Source of the DNA: Taxillus chinensis
Lineage: Eukaryota; Streptophyta; Magnoliopsida; Santalales; Loranthaceae
NCBI GenBank assembly: GCA_023512835.1
Contig: CM042091.1
Span: 45,470,284-45,534,283 of the forward strand
Length of the DNA stretch: 64,000 bases
Reading direction: 5' to 3'
The position numbers were made by a program, and so were the translations under genes. The notes under the pieces were generated by a model. That model was not told the DNA's origin, did no database searches, and saw only the letters and a list, made by a program, of their open reading frames with translations. Position 1 is the first letter of the stretch. Each line of letters opens with the position of its first letter. Of this stretch, positions 1 to 12,154 are shown piece after piece.

Positions 1-394
1 GGGTCAGGTTTCTTGCGCCTCTCAACCCATTGCGGCACTTAGCTTCTCTATCCACGGTCCACTAAGTTTAGCCTTTGAGGGTTGAAGTGCACGTAGACTG
101 ATTTTACTCTACCACTGGACTCATAAGGAGAACGGCTCCAGTTCTCGACCAGTTTGTATAAGGATGGCCAAATCATTCTTCAACGTCAAGTCCTCGACTA
201 GAGGCGTGCTCCCCGCATTCAATTGGGTCGGCACGTTTGAACTCCGAAGGAGCTCCATCCATTCTCCGACATGAACTGACTGGAGCTTCCCGCTGCGCAC
301 CATCTACGCTTCAACCAACCCCTCTCCTTCAAGTAGCACGAATACATTTCTGGATCGTGCCACTGAGAAATGTCCCGAATCCTCGGGTCGTGAC
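1..394 (-). repeat. 3' LTR of the TRIM, truncated by window edge
   Basis: Second LTR copy. It starts TGTCACGACCC at 394 on the minus strand, next to the polypurine tract, and runs off the left edge. Confidence 0.65.
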
Positions 395-765
395 ATTCTC
401 TTCCACCCAATCCTCGCAACGTCCTCATTGTGTTTGTTGACATCACTTCCCTACAGGCTATGACATCTTCACCTTGACGCCCTCCTGCTCGCCCAATGTC
501 AACTGGTTGGACCTTTACCAAGATGCTCTCCCGCTCGCCCAATATCCAGCGGATAGGAGGCTTCCAAGATCGCTCCGACGTGCTCCTTCGTACTCCCTTG
601 CCCAACTCTGTATCACACTCTAGGATACTCCAACTCTATGGACGCGAGGCGTGCAAGACATTACTGGTCGACTCACTTCTGTGAGCTCCCACCTTGGGAT
701 CACGCTGCTCGCGAGAGTGCTCAGTGAGTCTTCAGGATACGGGCCGGTTCTGATCTGATATTACT

Positions 766-1168
766 TGTCACAGGGTCAGGTTTCCTGTGCCTCTCAACCC
801 ATTATGGCACTTAGCTTCTCCATCCACAATCGACTAAGTTTAGCCTTTGAAGGTTAAAGCGCACGTAGACTGGTTTCGCCCTGCCACTGGGCTCATCATG
901 AGAACGGCTCTAGTTCTCGACCAGATTGTATAAGGATGACCAAATCCCTTCTTCAACGTCAAGTCCTCGACTAGCAGCGTGCTCCTCGCATTCAACCGGG
1001 TCGACATGTTTGAATTCCGAAGGGGTTCCATTCATTCTCCGACACGAACTAACTGGAGCTTCCCGCTGCGCACCATCTACGCTTCAACCAACCCCTCTCC
1101 TTCAAGTATCACGAATACATTTCTGGATCGTGCCACTGAGAAATGTCCCGAATCCTCGGGTCGTGACA
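766..1168 (-). repeat. 5' LTR of the TRIM
   Basis: Complete 403-bp LTR with TG...CA ends on both strands (TGTCAC...GTGACA). It matches the copy at 1-394 with scattered substitutions. Confidence 0.7.
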
Positions 1169-2118
1169 CACAGCACGGTACAAGTACGGTTCCCATTTGC
1201 TCAACAACTTAACATAGCATATAATACACATACTCCAATATTTAAATCCATAAACTGAAATACAACATTTCATTAAACTTAAAACCTCATACAAAATCAT
1301 CCCATTGAAGGGTTACATCAAGTTTTAATGCCAATATCATTACATGGGTGAATAAAAATGAAATATACAAAAATAAAAAGGGTTCTTCAGTCTGGGTCCA
1401 CACCTCGACTATCTGACCTAAGTTCGATAAGCACATGAAAAGAAATAATCACATAACAAGAAGGGGTGAGCAACTACAGCTTAGTAGGAATTATATCTCC
1501 CTAACCTATTCCTTGCTCCGAACATCTACATGAGAGTATTAATGAGTGCAGTGTCGTGTCAATCATATATGAACAGTCCATAATCAGCATTTCAACCTCA
1601 AAGGGTACTCATAATCCAAACAAAACATGAGTAGATTACACGGGCCTCCTTAACCTCAACCTCAACCTCAGACACACAGGAACTTCAACCTATGGCACAC
1701 AGACACCTCAACCTCAGCTACACAGGAACCTCAATCATATATACAACAAACATAATATTTTAGCATGGTATTTATTATAATCACAAGGGAAATATTCCTT
1801 AGGGCATAAGGTAAACACACGTAATCAACTCAACATATGATGATCACACTATTTTATTATTTATTCACGGCACACACAAAACACTAACACGATATGTTAA
1901 TAAGTCTCACTTAAAATTTCTGTAGCTACGAGCCCTCACGCAAACCCTAGTGTCTCTAACAGAACAACAATCAGATAGAAGTATGGAAGACGAATTAGAC
2001 TCCAACACAACTCTACGATCCTCATGAATAGACTTTCACCTCTTATACCAGGACACAACCATACATGCAAAACACGTTATCTCAAGCTAACATTCACATA
2101 TGAGATCACACATATATG

Positions 2119-2150
<32 letters not shown>

Positions 2151-2927
2151 TATTCAACCTCAAAACCTAATCTTAGGATAGGTTCAACCATACAAATAAT
2201 ACATTCAAGAAAAGGGTACAAAATCCCTACCTCGATTTTGGTTGGATTTAGGGTTTCTAATTGAAGGATCCTCCATGCTCCTCTTTGGTAAATGCCTTCC
2301 CTTACGCAAGAACGTAACAATTGAGGATCAGATTGACTGGGGTATCTCTCTCTCTCTCTCTCTGATAACTCGACTCCAAAACATAAGAGAAATACACCTA
2401 AAAATGTAAAACGGAACGACGCATATCAAAAATACGATGACATAGGATTGACATCAACTAAAAGACATCAACATCGACCACATATTCTTGGGTCGACTAG
2501 CCACCCCACATCGGTCAAGGAAGGTTGATCTCAACTCCTGCATGGTCAATCTGAAGCCATATAGACCACATCGACTTCACGTCAAAAATCAAGTCATGTT
2601 ACCACTTTTGAGAATAACTCTCTGGAACTTCCTCTCAATCGATATTAACCACTTTCATGCTATATTGACCATACACCGACCACACGTCAAAAATAATTCT
2701 CTTTTCGAACAACTCATGAAGAAAACTCTTTGGAGTCTCCCTTTGGTCGACATCGACCACCACTAAGCCAGGCTGACCATATAGACCACAATATCCCACA
2801 TTGACCAAAAGCTGTGTCTGCCAAGCCCTTAATCGACAACCCAGTTTAGTCTCTCCAAAATAATTAGGATGTAGCCGATGATATAGTCGATTTAGCTGTA
2901 TTTAGGCCAAGTTTGAAGTCAGGAGGT
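1169..2927. other. Non-coding repeat-rich DNA with two microsatellites
   Basis: No gene is visible. The stretch contains a low-order CCTCAA/CACACAGGAA repeat around 1648-1735, an (AC)n run at 2123-2150 and a (CT)n run at 2344-2363. It is probably old LTR-retrotransposon non-coding sequence, but no LTR boundary was found. Confidence 0.4.
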
Positions 2928-4100
2928 TGTCATGCCCCCGAATTTTAAGGAACTCAAAACCAAGAATGTGATTTTTCCTTGCCACACCCGAAGGGTTAAG
3001 GGGTAAGTGCAAGGTTATCAAAATTGAGAGTTTATGTAAAATCTTTTTGGATAGGTGAAAGTGAAATCGTAAAATCGAATAGTAAAATTAAGATTTTATT
3101 AAATTTAATATATAATATATTATATAAAATTAAAATTATAAGCATAAGTTTAACATGTAAAATTAAAATTGTAAGGAGTAAGTTTAATAATTTTTATATA
3201 ATACATTATATAAAATTTAAATTATAAACAGTAAGCTTAAATTAATATATAAAATTAAATTTTAATTTGGCGAGGCTGGTGTAAATCGAGAAGCCGAAAA
3301 GGAGGAAATAGAGGACAGAGGAGAAGAAGAAGAAGAGGGAATGGAGCTGGGTTTGTCCGACGAAGAGGAAGTCCTTGACGCCTCTGGTAAAGAGGAATTG
3401 GAGTGTTTTGTTGCATTTGGTACAAGATTTGGAGGAGGGACTCCACAAACACGAGGAAGAAGCCGAGTCGAGAAGGGTCTGTGTGGGCATGGGTGGAGGT
3501 AACTGACACGAGGGAGACGGTGATGGCTATGGCGGTGATGCAATGATGAAATGAAATGGCAGTGGTGGTTGCAGCGGAGGTGAGATTTGGTTTATTGAGA
3601 GCTTTTAATGATCCAATAGATTGAAGTGCGTGAGTTACCGCTGCGTGATAACATCTGAGCAAAGAGCCATGAATGATGAACTAGTAAAGAAATTAGGGAA
3701 GCCGAGATTTCATGGTGAGTAAAATTTGTGTTATTTTCCCATGATTCCGTGAGTCCCGTCTGTGCAAGTGCATTTTCATGCGAGTTTATCAAGAAATCGT
3801 GACTTTACAGTTTTGATTCCAATTTCATCAGAATTTAATTTTGTATATGGGTTTGAACGAATAAGGTAGATGAATGTGTAAACTCGTACGCTTTTACGAG
3901 TTAAAACTCGAGTTTAATAACCTTGGGTAGGTGACTAGCCATCACCAACCCCTTAGTGAGACCCTTGCCGAGGTGCTATGCCTTTGGACTCTTACTAAAG
4001 GAATAGTCAAGAGTCCTTTCCCAAACACAAAATTTCATATCTATAACCTTTACCTCATTCTTAGGCTAACTCCTCAAGTTCCTAAATACGGGTCATTACA
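2928..4100 (+). repeat. Candidate gypsy-type LTR remnant
   Basis: It starts TGTCATGCCCCCG and ends GGGTCATTACA. These resemble plant gypsy LTR ends and carry TG and CA termini. The flanking 5 bases (GAGGT and GGCCG) do not match, no primer site follows, and the centre is heterogeneous (AT-rich 3050-3260, purine-rich 3265-3560). It could be a solo LTR with inserted DNA, or a chance pairing of ends. Confidence 0.35.
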
Positions 4101-5250
4101 GGCCGCCACAGGCAACACAGACAACTAAGGTCACATTATTGGAAACGATTACGAATTGTGTGCACCTTGCATCGAGGGTATCGCTTAATTAGGCATCGTC
4201 GATGACAAAGATCACATTTTCATGAGTGTCTTTGACAGTGAAGGCCTTATTGACTTTGACTTGGGCATCGTCCACCACAGTTGGTTAAGTAAAGAAAGTT
4301 AGAGGGATTAGGAACTTTGACTTTAGAGTTGGATTATTGATCCCTTTAGATGAATCATTGCATATGAATTCAGTCTAATGTTGTGATGCATGTGAGCTAC
4401 GATAACATGACTTGTCTTCAACTCTAGAAGTATTTTCCACCTCCTGTGTAGTTCGTCGTAATCCACGATTATCTCCTTGAGTTCGTTTGCCTCCTATAAA
4501 ATTTTTTCCCTTGTGTGAGGCAAATAATCAATCAATTTTCTCGTTAGTCTTGTTGTGTGACCTAGCCATCAATGCCATAGTCGTTGATAGTTCTGACATG
4601 GAGTGCTCTAGGACAGTAAATCGCTATTTGTTCGTTTTTGCCACATTATCTATCATGTTGATGAAGAACATGAGATAAATATCGAGAAATCTTAATTAGG
4701 ATCTCTTAGGGAAAGCACTAAATTGAGGACCTTGATTAAGATTTAACAACAATCTAGAGAAGGATAACCAATGAATACCCAAACTCTAGCACAAGAAATT
4801 CAAGTAATGAATTGAAAAAGCCGAAATATAGAAATAAACATCTAATTAATAGTTTATTACCGATAAAAAGACAATAATATGAATTCATATTCCAATTAAA
4901 TACAAGACCTATTTATAGACAAGCTAATAAGTAAAAATTTAAAATTTATTACAATTAAAAAACTAAAGTAAAATACTAAAATACTTTCTTATAAATTAAA
5001 TAAAAATAATAATAAAAAAGACTTCTAATAAATAAAATAAGTCATCTAATTAATATGATGTCATATGTCATACATTACATGCAGCAACTTAATATGAGCG
5101 ACAGATTCAGGTAGGCTAGCATAATAGTTAGCGCAAGGTCTTCATTAAAAGTGTTACTTGCTATCAAATGCGCCTTATTCGTCCCTGGATGTGGGTAGGA
5201 GTGTTCTATTCCACCCGGCAAGCTGAAATAGCCTCTAACTTCATCGCATA
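4101..5250. other. AT-rich intergenic DNA
   Basis: No gene is seen. The part around 4850-5000 resembles the A/T-rich end of a minus-oriented LTR, but no boundary was found. Confidence 0.3.
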
Positions 5251-5373
5251 TCTCTCTCTCTCTCTCTCCTAGACGCATTCTCAACTTAACAATGTAAATG
5301 TGGTTGGTGTCTCTCTCTCTCTCTCTCTCTCTCGGAGACGCATTTTCAACTTAACAATGTAAATGTGGTTGGC
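5251..5373. repeat. Two-copy tandem duplication with (CT)n tract
   Basis: A ~60-bp unit, a CT run followed by GACGCATT and then ACTTAACAATGTAAATGTGG, occurs twice in a row (5251-5308 and 5310-5372) with very few differences. The CT run probably seeded the duplication. Confidence 0.8.
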
Positions 5374-5529
5374 TGGTTTCAAAATGACTATTTATGCGTT
5401 TGATTGCTGCCCTTTTGGATCGGACTGCTGGATGACGTGATGCCATTGCAACGGTTACTCACCAGGTGGTGAGCGATCCTCTAGCTATCAACCAATCATA
5501 TATTCAGATAGGAATGCTGGGAGCCCCCA

Positions 5530-5700
5530 GGTGCGTAGCCGATTAGAATGGTTTCACTTGGAGCTTGAAGGGTTTTACGTTTGAATCCGCTGGCAGTGAC
5601 AAAGGCCCTCCCTGAAATTTACATAGGTAGACGTGTGGGATTGCTAACCTGCCCCAGGTGCGTGTTGAGCTGGGATCAGGCTTGAGTCAGTGCCTCGCAT
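5530..5700 (+). mobile_element. Possible tRNA-derived SINE
   Basis: GTGCGTAGCCGATTAGAATGG (5531-5551) looks like a degenerate pol III A box. GTTTGAATCC (near 5579) looks like a B box (consensus GGTTCGANNCC) at suitable spacing. No poly-A tail or target-site duplication was identified. Confidence 0.3.
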
Positions 5701-5827
5701 GACCATGTTTTGGCACCCAAACATCACCTATTTGCGCTCACAAACAGTGATGTTGCCATGTACCGAACGGCGCATACGTCCCCACGTGTCCACACACTCG
5801 AGCACTAGTCACATTGACGCCTATCGA

Positions 5828-5902
5828 TAAATATGTATGCTACGATATGTAAGTCTACTAATTAATTAAATCAAATCCACGGGCCATGGCAACCCCTCTA
5901 TA
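5828..5902 (+). promoter_or_regulatory. Possible core promoter of the OCT4 gene
   Basis: TAAATAT at 5828-5834 lies about 125 bases upstream of the start codon, and CTCTATAG at 5895-5902 about 55 bases upstream. Either could be a TATA element. The first leaves a more usual leader length. Confidence 0.3.
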
Positions 5903-5956
5903 GTTTGAGGCTCTCTGCCCAAGACAACACCCACGCCCTACACGAAAACAGCCACG

Positions 5957-8900
5957 ATGCCCTCGCCGACGGCGACACCGTCTTTCGCCTGCGACGGCGA
6001 CCACCGATCGCCGCTTCTTCAGCCGGGAAAGCCCTCCTCGGGCCGGAATCTAGAGAGACTCGGCGTCGACGACATGCTCCAGAAGTACTGCGGCGAGTTC
6101 GGACCGTGGCAGCTCCGTCACTTCGTGCTGACGAGCCTGGCGTGGACGCTGGAGGCGTTCCACTCCATGGTCATGATCTTCGCCGACAGCGAGCCAGCTG
6201 CGTGGACGTGTCGGCCGACTTCTTCGTCGGTGTGCGGGATGGAGCGGGGATCGTGGGAATGGGTCGGCGGACCGGGAGGCTCGACGGCGGCCGAATGGGG
6301 CTTGATTTGTGGTGAGAAATACAAGGTCGGGCTGGTTCAGGCTTTGTTCTTCGGTGGCTGCATGATAGGTCAGTTTTCATTGTCTCTGGGTCTATGGTTT
6401 CTCTTAGCCGTGCGTGTTTATTAGTGCCTATCATAATGACAAATCGATAATGACTCCAAAACGTCGCTAACAAAGAGCAAGAGCTATCCCATTATATTTC
6501 CTACGGTTTTTCTTGGTAGGAAATTAATTATACTATTATATTGTATTATATATACAACTTCTATATTTACTAATATAACTAATATTGGACCCACATTTTT
6601 ATTCATTCATAGCACTGTAGCTGGCAAATTAAAAAAAAAACTAATAAACAAAAGGAAGCAAAATTGTTTCCAAAGTTGTAGGCCCTTGTTCTTGTTTGGG
6701 ACTACCACGTCACCTTGAACCGTATATATAAAATAGTTTTTAATATAATTGGAAACTTTTGAGAAAAAGGAAAAAAATTGTTTGGACTAAGAGCATCCAC
6801 ATCAATTTTGGTATTTTTATTCCTATTTTGGGAATAAATAGTATTTAATTTGCTTATTTTTCAAAAACATCAAACATCTCATTTCCTATTTTTATCTACA
6901 TTTATTACTTAATTTATTTTATATTATTTTCTCTCTCATCTTTTCATTTATTATCACCAATAGAAATATTACAAGTATAATAATACATATTAAAAAATTA
7001 TAGGGAAAATATTTAGGGATGAATAGTAAATCCCTAAATATAGAGATTTACTATTCATTCCCTATCCCTATACCCTATTTTAGGGAACCTGATGTGAATG
7101 TAATTTTGATAAATCTGTATTTTTTTCTCTAAATTATAGGAAAAACTTAATTATACCAAACCTGATGTGGATGCTCTAACACGTTACCTTAGGAACAATA
7201 TATTTTAAAGAAAGGAAAAAACAAAAAACCTTTCGGACAGGGTTGAGTTTGGTAACATAATGAATCTCAGAATCTGTCGGTCGGCTGTTAATTGGCAACA
7301 TAATAATTATTTTCGATTGATTTTTTTTAAAAAAACTTTTAGGAAAACATTACCAGGAAAATTAGGCAAACAGAGATGGTTGGTTGTTATTAGGGATTTA
7401 GGGGTGGAAGCAAAACTGATAGTCCATCCGGTTTGGTTTCTTAATTGATAATTGATCTGAAATAATTAAATCGGTTTGATTATTTTTAATTTTTTAATAT
7501 TGGATTGAGTGACACCAGCCAATTTTTTAATATTCATCGCCATTTCTATTTGCTTTTTCACAACTTGCAAATTTTTAATTAGCCGTCACATGTTTTATTT
7601 TATAAAATATGTTTGGCTTCAGTGGCACCGACAGGGGAGTGGCTGCTAATACATTTCAATTTATCAGCAGTCGCTGCACGCCACTTGTACACCTTCATTG
7701 ACTAAATTATATTCTACATTTCTTTCTCAGTTTGTCGCGTTGTTAATGATAATGCCTCCACAGTCCACACTCCCTTTTACCTTCCGAATATACCTTTTTT
7801 TTTTTGGTTTTCAAATATGATATATTTCTTTAGAGCCAAACACATTTTTTTTCTTTCTTTGACGTCTTTTTTTAAAACGCAAATATCAATTTGTATACCC
7901 AATATTCATCACGTTCCTCCGTATTTCTTACCTCTCGCACCTCAATCAGTGATTTTTTTACCATCATCCCATACATATATCTATAATACATAAATCATCG
8001 CTAGCCATGCATTTTAGAGGAACTCAAACAATCCTTTTATTTTATTTTTATATTTTAAAAATATTTTTACTCATTTTATAATTTTAATATTTTAATCTTA
8101 TTTATTAAATAATAATTTTGAAATTTAATTTAAAAAATTTAATTTCTTTTTAATGAAGAGGGATAAAAAATAAAAATATTATAATATTAAATAAAGAGTG
8201 ATTTATATTTTTTATAAATAAAAAATAATTTTTTATTGTGTGAAAAAAAACTTAATATAATATTATTAACTTACATTTTGTTTGTAAATAATTAAGAGTC
8301 CTTATTAAAAAGGTTGCTGAAGAACCTGTGGTTGGAGTTGAATTATTCTGCTGATTAGATTTTTTAAAATACCCAAAACATTTCATTCTGCCATCTAATA
8401 AATATACATCATCAATATATGAGACAAAGTCTATAAATTCTAGGCAATATTCCTGAAAATCCAAAGTAGCCAATTAGACAATGATGCCATTGTCTCTATT
8501 TAGCCACCCACAAGGAAGAGCCACTGTGACTCTGTGAGTGAAATACCTTAGGGGATGCTGTATTATATTCATGTTTTATTATTCAACTCTCAAAACTGTG
8601 CATAACTTTTAATTTTGTAACTAAAAATAAAAACTTCCTATATTCAAACTTGTTCAACTAGAGTTTTTTTTTTTGAATGGCAATGAACTTTTTTTTTTTT
8701 TTTCAATTTGAACAGGCGCGGGAGTTTTTGGCCATCTGTCGGACTCCTTCTTGGGCAGAAAAGGGTCTCTGATGGTCATTTGCATTCTCAACGCCGTCTT
8801 TGGCTTTGTAACTGCATTGTCCCCTGATTATTGGACATACTGCCTCCTCCGCCTCCTCACCGGCTTCGCCACCGGCGGCGTCGGCCTCTGCGCCTTCGTC

Positions 8901-9890
8901 CTCGCCACCGAACCCATCGGTCCCCTCCACCGCGGCCTCGCTGGTATGTGTACATTTCACTTCTTCTCCTTCGGCATCGCCCTCCTCTCGGCTGTCGCCT
9001 ACTTCTTCCGCTCCTGGCGCGCCCTCTACGTCGCGTCCTCCGTCCCTTCCCTCCTCTTCGTCCTGTCTGTCGTCCCGTTCCTCTCCGAGTCCCCCCGCTG
9101 GTACCTCGTGCGCGGAAAATCCGAGGAAGCACTCAAAGTCATGCACCGCATCGCCGCCGCCAACGGGAAAGCACTCCCTGACGGAGCCTACCTCGCCCTC
9201 GACAACACCGGTGAAGTCTCCGACGACGGCCGAGACCAGAAAGGCAGCGGCGGCGGCGGCTCTCTGGTGGACGTGATCAGATCGCCTTTGACCCGACTCC
9301 GGCTGTTCCTGGCGGTGGCGATCAACTTTTTGTGCTCCGTCGTCTACTATGGGATCAGCCTGAACGTGGTGAACCTTGACACCAATCTCTACTTAAACGT
9401 GGCCTTAAACGCGGTGGCAGAGATGCCGGCCTACGCCATTACAGCGTTGCTTCTGCACCGGTTCGGTAGGAAGCCTCTGGCGGTGGGGACGATGTGGTTC
9501 AGCGGCGTGTTCTGCATGGTCGGGAGCGTGACGTCGGCGGGGGTGGTCCGGAATTGGAAAACGCTGCGGATGACGTGTGGGATTTTGGGAATATTCGGGA
9601 TGGCGGGAACCTACAACTTGCTGTTCATCTACACGACAGAGCTGTTCCCGACTGTGGTGAGGAACGCGGCGCTGGGGTGTGCCTCGCAGGCGGCGCAGAT
9701 GGGGGCCATTTTGGCTCCGGTCGTGGTGGTTATGGGCGGCGGGTTGCCGTTTCTGGTGTTCTCCGTTTGTGGGATCGCCGGAGGGGTGCTGTCGTTTTAC
9801 CTGCCGGAGACTTTGAATAAGCCACTGTACGACACCATGGCGGGGATGGAGGACGGGGAGAAGGCAGCGGAGAGTGCTGTTATGGCATGA
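5957..9890 (+). CDS. OCT4: Organic cation/carnitine transporter 4-like (MFS), 2 exons
   Basis: Predicted 12-helix major facilitator superfamily membrane carrier of the plant organic cation/carnitine transporter family. Arabidopsis members move carnitine and related cations, and OCT4-type proteins are reported at the vacuolar membrane. Exons 5957-6368 and 8716-9890 (GT-AG, phase 1) give 528 residues, the normal family length. The N-terminal part has family pieces DMLQKYCGEFG and LEAFHSMVMIFAD, and the exon junction rebuilds GAGVFGHLSDSFLGRKG (residues 138-154). That is the MFS loop 2-3 signature. Further family marks are ESPRWYLVRGK (about 261), HRFGRKPL before helix 9, TELFPTVVRNAALG (about 445) and the C-terminal LPETLNKPLYDTM. 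No frameshift or stop is seen. Coding DNA is strikingly GC-rich against an AT-rich intron and flanks. The 2.3-kb intron carries a MITE (6791-7176). OCT3-like is the main alternative subfamily. Confidence 0.9.
6791..7176. mobile_element. MITE with TAA target duplication, inside the OCT4 intron
   Basis: The termini GAGCATCCACATCA and TGATGTGGATGCTC are inverted repeats, flanked on both sides by TAA (6788-6790 and 7177-7179). TIR and 3-bp TWA duplication suggest a Tourist-like PIF/Harbinger MITE. The 386-bp interior is AT-rich and has a strong internal hairpin around 7010-7090. Relatives lie at 11437, 48904 and 53521. Confidence 0.8.
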
Positions 9891-9990
9891 CGTTTTGGTT
9901 ATCCTTGTTGGGGAATACGGGGTGGGCTTCACTTTTGGGAATAGCGTATGCAAAATGTATGCTAGCGTTGGTTTTGCAGCTCTTTCTCTT

Positions 9991-9996
9991 AATAAA
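9991..9996 (+). terminator. Polyadenylation signal of OCT4
   Basis: AATAAA lies 101 bases after the stop codon and is followed by a T-rich stretch, as expected of a plant poly(A) region. Confidence 0.5.
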
Positions 9997-10639
9997 GATT
10001 TTTCAGTTTTGTTTTTATTTTTATTTATTTTAGAAAACACCAAAATGGAATCACTTATTTTTTTAAAGGCTCCTTTTGTAATTAGGAGTGCTTGGGAAAA
10101 TTATTATTTTCCTCTATAAACACCACAGTCGTTGATGAAAAAAAAGTTCTAACAAAATAAATGCACACTCGTGTTCATTTTTTCGGAAAGCTGCTTGAGA
10201 AGGTTTTTTTAGATATAAAAAACTTCTTTTAAGGTAAAGATAGTAAAAGTATATTTCAATTTTTTTATTAAGGGGTTCAATAGAGAATATGCATGTTTTC
10301 TTTGATTAAATCAAAACTTTTCAAATTTATGAATAAAAATAAACAAAACAAGCCCCCACCCACCCCATCTTTTTTTACATGTCATTGGTTACTGGACATA
10401 AATTTGAAAAATAAAAATACAAAAAAAACACTACCAGCGTTCCAATTTTTATCAAATAAGGCCTAGAGATGAATTTCCAATATTAAGTTACCACGAACAC
10501 GTTTAGATCTATGCTATGCATGGAAAGAAAAGAACATAAAAGAGAAAATGAATCCCCTTCCATAAATAGCTGAAAAAGTCATCAGGGATCCAAGAAGTTT
10601 TATTAGAATAACTGAAATAGAAACCACAAATATATCAAA
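9997..10639. other. Intergenic DNA downstream of OCT4
   Basis: AT-rich. No gene or clear element is visible. Confidence 0.4.
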
Positions 10640-11141
10640 TTGCAAAAATCAAATAAAATCGGTTTGGTGTGGTTTAAAACTGAATAATATATCAGTTTGA
10701 TTCAGTTTTAAATTTTAAAATTGTGATTTAAATCGAATCGAACTACATAATATTATCATTTTTTTTTATTTTTATGTTTTGGAACTTATTTATTTAAAAT
10801 TAATTGTTAATAGTTGATATATTATGTTTATGAATTATATTATCTAATTTTGAGACTTTTAGAGTTATAAGTTTGATATATATTAGTATTGATGTGTTTA
10901 CACACTACTTTTTATTTTACATTATTTCTACTTTTAATAACTCAAAATCTGATGAACCAAACCGATCCAAACCGATAATTTTTCAAACCGTTGGTTCAAA
11001 CCGAATTGACCTAAACCGAATCAGTTTAGTTTGGTTCAAGCAACATGTTTGGTTTGATTTGATTTTGTACAAACCAAAAAGCATCAATTTGATTTGAAAA
11101 AATAGCTCAAATGAACCCAAACTGAACTGATTTTATCCCTA
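10640..11141. mobile_element. hAT-like non-autonomous element rich in AACCGA/TCGGTT
   Basis: Both halves carry TCGGTTTGG or CCAAACCGA-type motifs, and the right end reads (minus strand) TAGGGATAAAATCAG. This is the style of the common dicot hAT elements with AACCGAACC-rich ends. The left terminus is not clear and no 8-bp duplication was found. Related to 31117-31746 and 41360-42004. Confidence 0.5.
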
Positions 11142-11436
11142 ATTAATACCTTCTAAGTAAGTAATGATATAAAATCATAAAAAGCTCACCAAGCCAGATA
11201 TTTTTCTTAAATTGTATAATTTATTTATCATTATTGCAATTAATAAATATTATGAAACAATAAATTATATTATTAATTAATTATAATTATAATTATATAA
11301 TTTAAAATTTATATTTTAAATATATATTTATTTATTTAAAAAATGGGAGTGAGAGAGCCCAAATTTGTCCCTGAAAGTCACTCAATTGTAAGGACCTTCC
11401 AGCTTTCACTCTTATTTGTTTATGCATCATGGGTAA

Positions 11437-11785
11437 GAGCATCTACACAACTCAATATTCTTCATTTATGTTTTAGGATATAAATATTCTACTATTTGGT
11501 ATATTTTATTTATCCCTCTATATCTCATTCTCCATTTCTATTTTTATTCTTTTAAATAAAATATATATTTTTATATTTACTATTTTTATCTCTTTATTTA
11601 TTTCAACTAATCAAAAGTACATATACATCAAGAAATATATTTTAAAAAAACTTGAGGATAAATAGTAATTCTCTATTTTAAACTCTATTTTATAGAATTT
11701 GATGTGTGCTCTTTTTATCAAAGCTTTAAAAATATCTCTAAATTATATGAAAAATATAATTATAAAAGACATGATGTGGTTGCGC
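11437..11785. mobile_element. MITE, same family as 6791-7176
   Basis: It begins GAGCATCTACACAA and ends GATGTGGTTGCGC, flanked by TAA at 11434-11436 and 11786-11788. It is more diverged than the intronic copy. Confidence 0.7.
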
Positions 11786-12154
11786 TAACCATCCAAAAAT
11801 AACTTTAGAAGTCCCAAACTCCAAAATTGATTGAGTATAGTCAAAACAATTGGATTAATAAATACATCATCAATGATTTTACTTATTTTTATCAAATATT
11901 GTAAAATATTGAAATTATTTCTTTTAAATTTTATTTCTAACAAAACATACATAACTTTTTTTATTATATAAATAAATAGCCATAGATATTATAACAAGAT
12001 ATAAAACTCCTTGAGATTATTAATACCTCAAGAATTATTTTACTACTAAGTGTGTGTTTGATTTCAAAATAATTGATGCGATTATTAGTCTTCTCTCCAA
12101 ATGGTAATTCAAATGAATCAAATTTAAATATTGAAATTATTAATTTAATTAGAG
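11786..12154. other. AT-rich spacer
   Basis: Nothing recognisable between the MITE and the copia LTR. Confidence 0.4.

Larger units (their letters stand above)
1..1168 (-). mobile_element. TRIM-type miniature LTR retrotransposon, minus strand, cut by window start
   Basis: Two direct copies of a ~400-bp sequence (1-394 and 766-1168, about 90% alike by eye) flank only ~370 bp. Read on the minus strand each copy starts TGTCACGACCC, a common gypsy-type LTR start, and the complete copy ends CCCTGTGACA. Directly inside the complete LTR is TAATATCAGATC (763-752), which resembles the initiator-Met tRNA primer site TGGTATCAGAGC. Directly before the other LTR is a purine tract, GGTGGAAGAGAA (406-395), a good polypurine tract. 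The order LTR, primer site, short non-coding interior, polypurine tract, LTR is that of a TRIM. Only about 6 bases of the element should lie outside the window. No coding capacity is visible. Confidence 0.7.

Noticed and set aside
3242..3662. Overlapping minus-strand frames of 82-135 codons
   Set aside because: Ser/Pro-rich low-complexity translation inside probable LTR sequence; no domain.
8703..9146. Open frame antisense to OCT4 exon 2, and others at 9405-10043
   Set aside because: Shadows of the GC-rich coding strand; Gly/Glu/Arg-rich translations with no family.
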